NCBI RefSeq assembly: GCF_016924755.1
Contig: NZ_JAFFJX010000023.1
Span: forward strand, 1-64,000
Origin: Longitalea arenae
Lineage (GTDB): Bacteria > Bacteroidota > Bacteroidia > Chitinophagales > Chitinophagaceae
DNA: 64,000 bases
Direction of reading: 5' to 3'
In this document: positions 25,924 through 34,695 of the stretch, in pieces
Numbering within the stretch: the stretch's first letter is position 1
Layout of the letters: the number at the start of each line of letters is the position of its first letter
Notes under the pieces: generated by a model
What the model was told of the DNA's origin: nothing
Databases searched by the model: none
What the model saw: the letters and a program-made list of their open reading frames with translations, nothing else
Program-made: the position numbers and the translations under genes

Positions 25924-27423
25924 ATGAAAACTATGTTGATCAGTGGCAATACGCATCCCGGAATGCGGCGAACGGAAAATGAGGATACCTATACGTGCCG
26001 CCAGTTATGGTCGCCCGATAAGGCCTTACTGGTGGTGGTAGATGGGGTAGGCGGGTATGCAGGCGGAAAAAGAGCCGCTGCTATTGCCAGGGAATCTATT
26101 GACCAGTACATGCAAACGCCGAAAGGCGATACGCTCACCATGTTGCGCGAAGCGGTGATCTTTGCCAATAACCGCATTGCCGAAGAGCGGGCCAATAATC
26201 CGAAGTACAGTGAAATGTGTTGCGTGTTAACGGCGGCGGTGGCAGATGCAACGGCCGGCGCCGTATGTTTTGTGCATGTGGGCGATACCCGTATGTACCG
26301 TTACCGCAAAGGCGTATTGCAAAAGCTTACTAAAGATCATTCGTTTGTTGGACTGCGTGAAGACGCCGGTGAGATCACTGAGCGCGAAGCCATGAGCCAT
26401 CCGCAACGCAACCAGATCCTGCGTGAAGTAGGTTCCGCCATTCATCGCATCGATGATGAAGACTTTATGCAATACGGTACGGAAGAACTCTTGCCCGGCG
26501 ATGGACTGCTCTTATGCAGCGATGGCCTTACCGATATGGTCACTGCCAAACAGATCGCGGAGATCCTGGCTACCAGCGCTGCCCTGAATACAAAAGTGAA
26601 TAACATCATCGCACTCGCTAATGACGCCGGCGGGCATGATAATATTACCGTCGTACTGCTGAAGACCAAAATCAACAAAACCACCACGCAAGCGGTAAGT
26701 GGCGCCAAAGTAAAAAAGACCGTCAAAGCAACAAGCGACTCCTCTGATACCACCATTTCCAAATCTCCGGAGAAAAAGAACGGGCAGCTCCCTCCACCTG
26801 ATACCACGGCAAAGGTGGTTGAGCCAACCGGCAGCAAAACGCCTGTTAAAAAAACAAGTAACAGTAACAAGTGGGTACGCTGGAACGTACTGGTGGTAGT
26901 GTTGCTGGCAGCAAGCTCCTGGTTCTTTTTCTCGCGGAAGCATGCGGGGCCCGCAACACCGGAAACCAATACCCCCGATGTGCAACAGGTAACGACGGTT
27001 GCCGATACCACGCAGGAAAAACCGTCTTCGATCTTCAGTGGACAACATGCAAAACCGGAAGGGCCGGGTACGGCTAAAGCGCCGGATACGCTGCGTTTAT
27101 CAGGCACAAAAAATCTGGTGGCTGTTCAACAATATGCCGACAGCCTGGGCAATAGTTTGATCTTGTTGCCAGCCAAAGGAAAGGAAGCTGCGTTTGCCGC
27201 GCTGGAAATTAACAAATTATCAGGCAAGGCCGGCGACACTTTTGTCATCAAAAACCTGCGGCTGCAAGGTTTTGAGACGGGCATTAAAGTGAGCATCCCG
27301 GTGCATGTAAAACTGGAGAACACATTTTTTGAAAACATTAAGTATCCTGTGCGAAACTATGTTAAACCCGATTCTACCAATAAAACTGGTTCTGTAATAA
27401 TGACCAGTACAGTGATGCAATAA
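25924..27423 (+). CDS. Membrane-anchored PP2C-family Ser/Thr phosphatase, 499 aa
   Basis: Residues 1-248 form a PPM/PP2C catalytic domain: RRTENEDTY, VVDGVGGYAGG with metal-binding D40, the HVGDTRMYR strand, DHSFV, CSDGLTDMV (D200) and GGHDNITVVLL (D239). A low-complexity linker rich in K, S, T and P (250-315) leads to one TM helix at about 320-337 (NVLVVVLLAASSWFFF). About 160 residues then face the periplasm, with a C-terminal beta-rich part (NLRLQGFETGIKVSIPVHVK). This mirrors actinobacterial PstP (phosphatase-TM-tail). It would dephosphorylate the partner kinase and its targets. Only two bases separate it from the kinase start. Confidence 0.9.
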   Translation: MKTMLISGNTHPGMRRTENEDTYTCRQLWSPDKALLVVVDGVGGYAGGKRAAAIARESIDQYMQTPKGDTLTMLREAVIFANNRIAEERANNPKYSEMCCVLTAAVADATAGAVCFVHVGDTRMYRYRKGVLQKLTKDHSFVGLREDAGEITEREAMSHPQRNQILREVGSAIHRIDDEDFMQYGTEELLPGDGLLLCSDGLTDMVTAKQIAEILATSAALNTKVNNIIALANDAGGHDNITVVLLKTKINKTTTQAVSGAKVKKTVKATSDSSDTTISKSPEKKNGQLPPPDTTAKVVEPTGSKTPVKKTSNSNKWVRWNVLVVVLLAASSWFFFSRKHAGPATPETNTPDVQQVTTVADTTQEKPSSIFSGQHAKPEGPGTAKAPDTLRLSGTKNLVAVQQYADSLGNSLILLPAKGKEAAFAALEINKLSGKAGDTFVIKNLRLQGFETGIKVSIPVHVKLENTFFENIKYPVRNYVKPDSTNKTGSVIMTSTVMQ

Positions 27424-27425
27424 AT

Positions 27426-29192
27426 ATGGCAACATCAATTTTTAAAGAATACTTTAAAGGATACGAGATCCTGGGCGAGATCGGCCGCGGCAATGCCCGC
27501 GTGCTGAAAGCCCGGAACCTGGTTTCTGGTAACCTGGTTGCCATCAAACATTTTGCCTTTAACACCGATGCCGATACCCTGCGCCGTTTTCAACGCGAGT
27601 CGGAGATCATGAAGAGCATTCAGCATGATCACATTGTTAAAATAGTAGACGTACACCTCGACGCGGAGCTGCCCTATTTGGTGATGCAATTGATAGAGGG
27701 TGGCGATGTACGCCGCCTGCTGAAAGAAAGAGGTACCCTGGAAGTAGATACGGTGATCCAGCTGGCGCAGCATATGACGGATGCGCTGGATGCCATCCAT
27801 GCCAAAGGCGTGGTGCACCGCGACATTAAACCGGAGAATATCATGTATCGCCGTTTGCCCAATGGCGAGCTGCATTTTCTCTTGACCGATTTTGGCATTG
27901 CCAAATTGCGGGAACAAACCAATACAGTCACCGGTTCTTCCATGCTCACCTATGAATATGCGTCGCCGGAACAATTCAATCATGCAAAGAAAGTATCAAC
28001 GCCTACCGATTATTATTCACTCGGTATCGTGTTGTATGAATGTTTGACCGGCTCCGTGCCTTTTTCCTATAACGATGAAGATCTCTTATGGCATATCAAC
28101 CGCGTGATCGAATGTCCCGTACCGGAACCTGTATTGCCACCCGACCGCTATCTGCCGCCCAGCCTGTTGCAATTGTTGCGCGGCTTAACGGCCAAACAGG
28201 CGGTGCATCGTTTAAGTGAGTCGGCCCAGGTAAAACAATTGTTGCAGCTGGCCGCCATTGAAAATGCCCAGGCCCGTTTTCGTCGATCCACAGCCGGTAA
28301 TACAAAAAAGCTTACACAGGTCTTTACCAAACCCCTGGTGCCGAAAGCGGTGGCCAGTAAGAAGAAGGAAATTGTATTCACCATCCTCGGCGTATTTCTC
28401 TTCAGCGCTTTCATGATGGGCATGTGGGCCGTGTTCCCGCACCACGCCGGCCAGAACCCGGAAGATGACAAAACGGCCAGGATCCTGCCGGTAGATTCGG
28501 TATCGGTGGAGGAGGTAGCGCATAAAAGCAATCCGGCCAAAAATAAATCCTTGGTAACACCGGTGTCGAATGCCAGTCCTGACCCTGATATGGTGCTGGT
28601 AGATCCACCGCCTGTTACGAGTGATGCAGGCGTGAGCCTTTCCAACGGCATGTATTACGATGATTTCACCGGTGATGGCGACAGCATCTGGGATACGGGC
28701 AAAGATGAGAACAGCGAATTTAAATTCTCGCATGGAAAATATATTATCAAAGGATTGACCGATAGCCTGACCTATCACGCTACCGTAAAATTCGACCTGG
28801 ATATAGAAAGGAACTTCAGCATTTCGGCCAGCGCTACCCAATGGGGCAATGAACCCGATGAAGCCTATGGCATCAATTTTTGCGGCAATACCGACAGCGA
28901 TGCCTATTTCGTGTACTATATCACGGCCAGCGGTTATTACGCTATTGGCGCCATGACCAACGGCGACTGGCACCCGATCGTTAACTGGACCCACACGTCG
29001 AATATCCATCCCAACAATGAAATGAATACCCTTTCTATTGAGAAGAAGAATAATTCGATCTTTTTTTACATAAATGATAAAGTGGAGAACGTGTTGCCGT
29101 TTACCGGTGGTTATGGAAACTGTTTTGGTTTGCGGGTAGATGGCGCACAGACCGTAGCGTTTGATCAACTAATAGTTAAGGGGTCTCAATAG
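27426..29192 (+). CDS. Transmembrane Ser/Thr protein kinase with extracellular LamG/DUF1080-like domain, 588 aa
   Basis: Residues 10-280 are a Hanks-type kinase: GEIGRGNARV glycine loop, VAIKHF lysine (K41), HRDIKPEN catalytic loop, DFGIAK, and a TYEYASPEQ segment after an activation loop with several Ser/Thr. A TM helix lies at about 315-337. The extracytoplasmic part has a linker and then a beta-sandwich of about 180 residues (starts YYDDFTGDGDSIWD, ends VAFDQLIVKG) with the pattern of concanavalin-like DUF1080/LamG domains, which commonly bind glycans. Actinobacterial and Firmicute PknB/PrkC kinases use PASTA repeats instead. It should sense a periplasmic or cell-wall ligand and phosphorylate FHA partners and the SEDS-PBP fusion. 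It lies between the PP2C gene and the fusion gene. Confidence 0.92.
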   Translation: MATSIFKEYFKGYEILGEIGRGNARVLKARNLVSGNLVAIKHFAFNTDADTLRRFQRESEIMKSIQHDHIVKIVDVHLDAELPYLVMQLIEGGDVRRLLKERGTLEVDTVIQLAQHMTDALDAIHAKGVVHRDIKPENIMYRRLPNGELHFLLTDFGIAKLREQTNTVTGSSMLTYEYASPEQFNHAKKVSTPTDYYSLGIVLYECLTGSVPFSYNDEDLLWHINRVIECPVPEPVLPPDRYLPPSLLQLLRGLTAKQAVHRLSESAQVKQLLQLAAIENAQARFRRSTAGNTKKLTQVFTKPLVPKAVASKKKEIVFTILGVFLFSAFMMGMWAVFPHHAGQNPEDDKTARILPVDSVSVEEVAHKSNPAKNKSLVTPVSNASPDPDMVLVDPPPVTSDAGVSLSNGMYYDDFTGDGDSIWDTGKDENSEFKFSHGKYIIKGLTDSLTYHATVKFDLDIERNFSISASATQWGNEPDEAYGINFCGNTDSDAYFVYYITASGYYAIGAMTNGDWHPIVNWTHTSNIHPNNEMNTLSIEKKNNSIFFYINDKVENVLPFTGGYGNCFGLRVDGAQTVAFDQLIVKGSQ

Positions 29193-29336
29193 AATGGTCG
29201 CCGGTTACCGGTTCCCGGTTACCGGGCAAACAATCGGAGAACCTGACTATAAGCAGCGTGCCCGAAGTGCAGGTCCTGGTAACTGGTAACCGGTAACTGG
29301 TAACTGAAAGCCGGTAACTCCTAATAGAAAAGAAAC
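29193..29336. repeat. Repeat tract of GGTAACCGGTAACTGG motifs
   Basis: The spacer before the SEDS-PBP gene is packed with GGTTACCGG/GGTAACTGG/CCGGTAACT units in both orientations, so it can fold into several hairpins. A related tract lies after the SEDS-PBP gene at 33385-33545. Confidence 0.7.
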
Positions 29337-32300
29337 ATGCAAGTCCCCCGAAGCACATATCATTCGAGTAGAACAGAAGGCTGGTGGTTATTGACCGGCG
29401 CTGCCCTGTTGATGCTGGTCTTGTTCGTAAAATTGTTTTTTACGCTCACGCCGGGGTTGACCCGTTCGACCGAAGCATTAAAAACTGGACATGCCATTAA
29501 GCTGGAAGCCAGTCTTAACAAAGATTCCCTGCGGCATATTTTAACCAACGGTAACTATTTTACCGATGACCGCGATGTGGACCTGCTTGTGGATTCTCTG
29601 TACATGCGCCTGAGCACGATCGGTAGTCCCGATAACCTGGGCGCCATCAATAAAAACGCCTTCGGCCTTTTCGCCCCCCTCGATTGGAAAGCGCCCAATG
29701 GCGGTGTGGATTTCCAGGGCCGCCTCGAAGCATCGCGCCAGCGCCTGGGCTTCGATTCTGTCTTATATAATAAAGAACTGCATGAACCCACCAATTATCC
29801 GGTGGAGGTAAATGTATCCACCGGAAGCCTGGCCATCAAAGGCCGTATTCTTTACGAAGGCGAACCCATGCCCGGCACTTTGGTGCAATTGCGCGAGCAT
29901 ATTGCTACCCTCGATGAAGATACCCTCTACGATCACGTTGTATATGCGCGCACCAATAACAAGGGGGAATTTCAGTTCACCGGTCTGCAAAAAGATTCCG
30001 GCTATAGTGTATTGCCCCTGAAACCCGGCTTTGAATTCGGCGGCCGCCAGGGCAGTCCAAGCCTGGCCAAAAACAAATCAGTTAGCTTCACCGCCAAACC
30101 GCATAAAGTAAGGCTGATCGGTCCCATTGCTTATGGCCAGATCAAAGAAGATGGGGTACTGATGATCCGGACACCCGAGGAATTTATTACTTCCTACTGG
30201 TTGATCGCCGGTGGCTGCATCCTGGCATTTTTTCTCGCCCATATTATTTTGTGGCTGCGCAAAAAAGAACCCGATCCATTTATCCTGCCCCTGCTGCTCT
30301 TGTTATGTGGCATTTCAATATTGTTATTATTTAGTATCCAGAACCCGCTCACTGATACCTTACATGCTGCACAGGCCTTGCAAGGCGTTATTGTTGGGCT
30401 GGCCGGTTTTGTCGCTTTTGCCCTGATCGATATCCGGAAATTATATACCCGCTGGTGGTTCGATGCGCTCTTCAATTTTAAAAGCAGGAATGTATATGGC
30501 TTGCGGGGCTGGACCTGGCTCGTGCTGGCCATTGCCATGGCTTTGTTGACCCTGCTGGTAGGCACCGGTCCGGAAGGCAGCGGCGTTAAAGTGAATATTC
30601 AATTGGGGGGCTTTACTTTTCAGCCCAGTGAAATAACCAAATATCTCCTGCTTGTATTCCTGGCTGGTTTTTTTGCTGCCAATGAAGAGAATATCCGCAA
30701 TTTATCGGATATCCGCTGGCGTTTCCAGGTAAGCATCGGCGTGCTGCTGGGCACCGGTTTGCTGCTGGCCCTCTACCTGCTCATGGGCGATATGGGGCCT
30801 GCCATGGTCATGTGTTTTACCTTCTTATTCTTCTTCAGCATAGCGCGGGGTAATTTATTATTGACGGTTTTGGCGGGTGTGCTGTATTGTCTCTTGCTGA
30901 ACTGGCTGCCCGGCTGGCTGGCTACCGCCATCAGTTTTGCCGCGGTGATCATCACCATGATCATCCAGCGCCAGATCAAAACCGTGAAATGGTATGGGGC
31001 CCTGGCCGTGCTTGCAGATGCGCCCGTGATCGTGCTGCTGGTGATCGCTGCCTTTGCCTTTGGCGATCAGCTGCCGGGCATTGGCGACCGCCTGGCCGAT
31101 CGCAAATCGATGTGGTTAAGCCAGTGGGATAATGACGTTTTTGGCGGCGACCACCTGGCGCATAGTTATTGGACACTCGCTTCGGGTGGCCTCACCGGGC
31201 AAGGCCCCGGGCGTGGTTTTCCCAATACCATGCCTGCAGCGCATACCGATATGATCCTGCCAAGTATTGGAGAAGAACTGGGCTGGCTCGGACTGGTTGC
31301 CGTATTCCTCCTGTTTGGGATGTTGATCCATCGCTCTTTCCTGCATGCGCGCAGGGCCGGACAACCCTTCAGTTTCTACCTGTGTGCGGGTATTGCTATT
31401 GCTACCGGTATTCAATTCCTGCTCATCGCCGGCGGTTCCATTGGCCTGCTGCCCCTCACCGGCGTTACGGTTCCTTTTTTAAGTTATGGCAAGATCTCGC
31501 TCATCGTGAACCTGGCCGCCATGGGCATCGTGGCGGGCATTTCTTCCCGGCCCGGACTGGCCATTCAAACCCAGCACCTGCGCAAGTATTACGATTTCGT
31601 ACTGGGCACCGGTATTCTCTTCTTCCTGGCAGGCATAGCCGTATTAATGGTGAAGTTGTACCAGGTGCAGGTAGTAAATAGTAAGGAAATACTCGTAAAA
31701 CCAGCCCGCGTGATCAATCGCAACGGCTTACCCATTTATAGTTATAACCCGCGCATCGATAAACTGACCCGCGTGCTGGCTGCCGGTAATATCTATGACC
31801 GCAACGGACTGGCCATCGCTACGAGCGAAGCCAATACCATCCGCAGCCAGATGGAAACGTATCGGTCTGCCGGTCTTGATACCCTCCAATTGCAGCAACT
31901 GGTGCAGAAAAGGGTACAACGCTTTTATCCGTTTGAATCGGCTCTTTTCTTCTGGACTGGCGATTATAATAACCGCCTGTTCTGGGGACAAAGCAATGGC
32001 TATTTTGCAGAAGCGCGCCACCTCACTGCCTTGCGTGGTTATGCTACCAGTCCGGAAAAACGCGACTATATAAGCACTGAATACCGGCCCGATAAATTCA
32101 CCAAACCTGTACAAAAGACGATTAAACTGGTCAGTTATGATTATACGCCGCTGGTAGAAAGCCTGCAATCGGGTATTGACACTACGAATGAAGCGGTGCG
32201 CGCCATCAAACATAAAGACCGCGACATTCATTTGACCATCGATGCGGCGCTGCAGAAAGAGATCCAGGATTCCCTGCAGAAAAGCAATTTCAAAAATAAC

Positions 32301-33356
32301 CGCATGGCGGTAGTGGTCATGGATGCCGCCAGCGGCGATCTGCTGGCATCGGCCTTGCATCCCTTGCCCAATTTGCAAATGCCCGATCTGATGTTATTGC
32401 CAGACCGGGAACGCAACAAACTGCCGAAACCCGTTACCGATCGCGACCTGGGTATGACCTATGCAACGGCGCCCGGTTCAACTGCAAAAATTCTGACCGG
32501 CCTGGCCGCTTTTAATAAAATGGGCCCCGATGCGGCCAAAGTAAAATATACCGATATCTCTCGCAATGAGATCTTCCGCGATAATCCTACCGAGCAGGAG
32601 CCTTTTATACCAAAAGTGAATTATGTCGACATGCGGGAAGCGATCATTAATTCAAGCAATATCTTTTTCATTCGCATGGCGAATGAGAACAGCCTCGAAG
32701 ACCAGATGGCGGCGCTCTACCAGGCAACGGGCATGAATATCAATCAACGGGGCGGTTATGATTATGCGCCGACCATGAATAAGGAAAAACAATCCGAAGA
32801 CCTGGCCAACTGGCGGAAGGAGGTGATGAACCATGACCGGCGTGCTTATAATAATCCACGCCTGCAGGGCACCAAGAACCGCTATCGCAGTCCGTTTTCG
32901 GGGCTGGCCTGGGGACAAAGCACCCTGACTTCCACCCCGGCGGCCATGGCCCGCATGGCGGGCGCCATTGCGAATAAGGGCGTGCTGATGCCGACCAGGT
33001 ATTTACTGAAAGAGGCCGGTACGCGGCCGGCAGCGGCCACGGGCATCGATCTGGCGGAGGATACGGTGTATGCAGGTATGCTTACACGGTATATGATCGA
33101 CCAGAGTAATCAGCCGGGCAAACAAAAGATAAAGAACATCGTGGTGGCGGGAAAAACGGGTACGCCCGAGCGGGTGATCAATGGGGAGATAGAATCGGAT
33201 GGCTGGTATGTGTTCTTTGCGCCCACACCCGATCAGCGTTCGCGCACCGTAACCTGTATTAGAATTGAAAGAGGAAAAGGATCCTCCAATGCCGTATTGG
33301 TGGCCAATGCCATTGCGAAGGTGTTGGAAAGGAGGGGGTATATCGTTTCTTTTTAA
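29337..33356 (+). CDS. SEDS (RodA/FtsW-like) glycosyltransferase fused to class B penicillin-binding transpeptidase, 1339 aa
   Basis: Residues 1-285: an N-terminal TM helix (about 17-39) and a periplasmic region with a carboxypeptidase-regulatory-like beta domain (about 163-235). Residues 286-740: a SEDS polymerase with many TM helices and the motifs FQPSE (429-432), MGDMGPA (D485), GQGPGRG, HTDMILPSIGEELG (D638, matching the essential Asp of RodA) and LLPLTGVTVPFLSYG. Residues 750-1339: a class B PBP with its own TM helix, DRNGLAIA pedestal motif, nucleophile motif STAK (S1048), SxN motif SSN (1106-1108) and KTG box (K1273). One chain therefore has both glycan polymerase and transpeptidase, normally two proteins (RodA-PBP2 or FtsW-FtsI). 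It lies in the kinase/phosphatase/FHA locus, which resembles the rodA-pbpA-pknAB-pstP locus of Actinobacteria. No frameshift or break is seen. Confidence 0.93.
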   Translation: MQVPRSTYHSSRTEGWWLLTGAALLMLVLFVKLFFTLTPGLTRSTEALKTGHAIKLEASLNKDSLRHILTNGNYFTDDRDVDLLVDSLYMRLSTIGSPDNLGAINKNAFGLFAPLDWKAPNGGVDFQGRLEASRQRLGFDSVLYNKELHEPTNYPVEVNVSTGSLAIKGRILYEGEPMPGTLVQLREHIATLDEDTLYDHVVYARTNNKGEFQFTGLQKDSGYSVLPLKPGFEFGGRQGSPSLAKNKSVSFTAKPHKVRLIGPIAYGQIKEDGVLMIRTPEEFITSYWLIAGGCILAFFLAHIILWLRKKEPDPFILPLLLLLCGISILLLFSIQNPLTDTLHAAQALQGVIVGLAGFVAFALIDIRKLYTRWWFDALFNFKSRNVYGLRGWTWLVLAIAMALLTLLVGTGPEGSGVKVNIQLGGFTFQPSEITKYLLLVFLAGFFAANEENIRNLSDIRWRFQVSIGVLLGTGLLLALYLLMGDMGPAMVMCFTFLFFFSIARGNLLLTVLAGVLYCLLLNWLPGWLATAISFAAVIITMIIQRQIKTVKWYGALAVLADAPVIVLLVIAAFAFGDQLPGIGDRLADRKSMWLSQWDNDVFGGDHLAHSYWTLASGGLTGQGPGRGFPNTMPAAHTDMILPSIGEELGWLGLVAVFLLFGMLIHRSFLHARRAGQPFSFYLCAGIAIATGIQFLLIAGGSIGLLPLTGVTVPFLSYGKISLIVNLAAMGIVAGISSRPGLAIQTQHLRKYYDFVLGTGILFFLAGIAVLMVKLYQVQVVNSKEILVKPARVINRNGLPIYSYNPRIDKLTRVLAAGNIYDRNGLAIATSEANTIRSQMETYRSAGLDTLQLQQLVQKRVQRFYPFESALFFWTGDYNNRLFWGQSNGYFAEARHLTALRGYATSPEKRDYISTEYRPDKFTKPVQKTIKLVSYDYTPLVESLQSGIDTTNEAVRAIKHKDRDIHLTIDAALQKEIQDSLQKSNFKNNRMAVVVMDAASGDLLASALHPLPNLQMPDLMLLPDRERNKLPKPVTDRDLGMTYATAPGSTAKILTGLAAFNKMGPDAAKVKYTDISRNEIFRDNPTEQEPFIPKVNYVDMREAIINSSNIFFIRMANENSLEDQMAALYQATGMNINQRGGYDYAPTMNKEKQSEDLANWRKEVMNHDRRAYNNPRLQGTKNRYRSPFSGLAWGQSTLTSTPAAMARMAGAIANKGVLMPTRYLLKEAGTRPAAATGIDLAEDTVYAGMLTRYMIDQSNQPGKQKIKNIVVAGKTGTPERVINGEIESDGWYVFFAPTPDQRSRTVTCIRIERGKGSSNAVLVANAIAKVLERRGYIVSF

Positions 33357-33384
33357 TGATTGTAGTAAGGCGATGTCTTACTGG

Positions 33385-33545
33385 TTAAAAGGCGTTGCCG
33401 GTTGCCCCGGTCACCAGTTACCGGGTACAGGTTGCCGGTTACCAGTTACCGGTTCCCGGGCCCTGCATTTCGTACGCTTAAGCAGGTGTCGGAGATGCTG
33501 AATTATTAGACCCGGCGACTGGGACCCGGCGACTGGTAACGTTAT
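33385..33545. repeat. Repeat tract of GGTTACCGG/CCGGCGACTGG motifs
   Basis: The spacer between the SEDS-PBP gene and the second FHA gene repeats GGTTGCC, ACCAGTTACCGG and ACCCGGCGACTGG units. It is closely related to the tract at 29193-29336, so similar sequence flanks the giant gene on both sides. Confidence 0.65.
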
Positions 33546-33582
33546 AAATTAACCTGGAGCTACCATTAAATCAATAACCATA

Positions 33583-34452
33583 ATGATAAAGTTTTTAAAA
33601 CGTTTATTAAGCAATCCCACCCCGGCGCCATCGGGCACTGAGCCGGGGCCGGCCAGCGGTCATACTCAGCCAGGCCTGAGCATCCCGGCTACGCGCACAA
33701 GGCGGGAAGAGATCATCCGCTTTATCATCAATGGCCTGAAGCCATATATCGATGAGAAGGCGCATACCATTGCCGGATTGCGTTTATACGTGTTATGCAC
33801 GGACAAGGAGCAGGAAGAGATCCTGGAAGTAGCGCTCTGCACTGATACGCCCGGCATGTTCCAGAAAGACCATCTCGAACGCAAGCTGGTGAACAATTTC
33901 ATTCAGCTCTCGACCGGTTGGTTCTTCGAATACCATCCCGTAAAAGATAAACTGCCCGACTATTGCATTACGCAGGGCGCAATGGGTTTGGAAGTGATCC
34001 GCCGTGGCCAGGACCTGGTGCAACACTATTCCATCGCCCGCCTGCAGGTACTGGCCGGACAAACTGAACAGCCCCAATATGAGCTGAACCCGCAAAAGCA
34101 GTTGAAATTTAATATCGGCCGTACTTCGCATCCGAAATTATCATCGGGTAAGATCCACACGAATGATATTGTTTTCTGGGGCCAGGACGACCCGCTGTTC
34201 GATGCGCAAAAAGCGGCGCCCAACCTGCACGTGAGCCGCAATCATGCCTATATTCAATACAATCCGCAGTTGGATAAATTCTTCTTATTTCCCGACAAGG
34301 GTGGACTGCCCGAGAATGGCAATAAAACGAGAATATATACGGCGGATGATAAAATAAAATCATTGAATGTGCCCGGCGTGGCGCATGAGCTGCAAAGCGG
34401 AGACCAGATTGAATTGGGAGGAGCGGCGATCTTAGTGTTTACTCAGGGTTAA
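33583..34452 (+). CDS. FHA-domain protein, second in the kinase/SEDS-PBP locus, 289 aa
   Basis: The C-terminal half is a convincing FHA domain: FNIGRTSHP (the conserved G-R), then NLHVSRNHAYI (the S-R-x-H motif) and an end segment ELQSGDQIELGGAAILVF. The N-terminal domain (RREEIIRFIINGLKPYIDEK and the following alpha/beta stretch) may be the same kind of module as in the first FHA protein at 24850. There is no TM helix, and a P/G-rich linker (residues 10-40) follows a short basic start (MIKFLKRLL). It probably binds phosphothreonine on the kinase, the PP2C protein or the cytoplasmic part of the fusion. It is the last gene of the locus. Confidence 0.85.
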   Translation: MIKFLKRLLSNPTPAPSGTEPGPASGHTQPGLSIPATRTRREEIIRFIINGLKPYIDEKAHTIAGLRLYVLCTDKEQEEILEVALCTDTPGMFQKDHLERKLVNNFIQLSTGWFFEYHPVKDKLPDYCITQGAMGLEVIRRGQDLVQHYSIARLQVLAGQTEQPQYELNPQKQLKFNIGRTSHPKLSSGKIHTNDIVFWGQDDPLFDAQKAAPNLHVSRNHAYIQYNPQLDKFFLFPDKGGLPENGNKTRIYTADDKIKSLNVPGVAHELQSGDQIELGGAAILVFTQG

Positions 34453-34474
34453 GTAATGAATTGAGGATATAGCT

Positions 34475-34600
34475 TGAAATGTGCTGATTTGCTAATGTGC
34501 TGATTTGCTAATGTGCTGATGTGCTAATGGAAAACCAAAAAGCAATGTGATAATTAGCTAATGTGATAATGTGATGATGTGATAATGTGATAATGAAATA
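34475..34600. repeat. Tandem repeat, GCTGATTTGCTAATGT and GTGATAATG units
   Basis: About 125 bp of two short, related tandem motifs (GTGCTGATTTGCTAAT, then GTGATAATGTGATGAT). Simple sequence with a period of about 8-9 bp follows the last gene of the kinase locus. Confidence 0.7.
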
Positions 34601-34695
34601 CACAAATACCAATGCAAGTGGCAATTCCCATTTAAAGCATGTACAGGTGTTAGCATTGTGCCTTTTCATTATCACACCATCGAATTATCGAATTA

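Noticed and set aside
28212-29168. 318-codon minus-strand open frame opposite the kinase gene
   Set aside because: It is antisense to a well-supported kinase ectodomain; codon constraint of the plus strand leaves the frame open. No start context or motif.
29337-33356. Sequencing error joining separate rodA and pbp genes
   Set aside because: The frame is open for 1339 codons, and the junction around residues 740-772 reads as a smooth linker into a TM helix with no stop or start typical of adjacent genes. Cannot be excluded finally without relatives.
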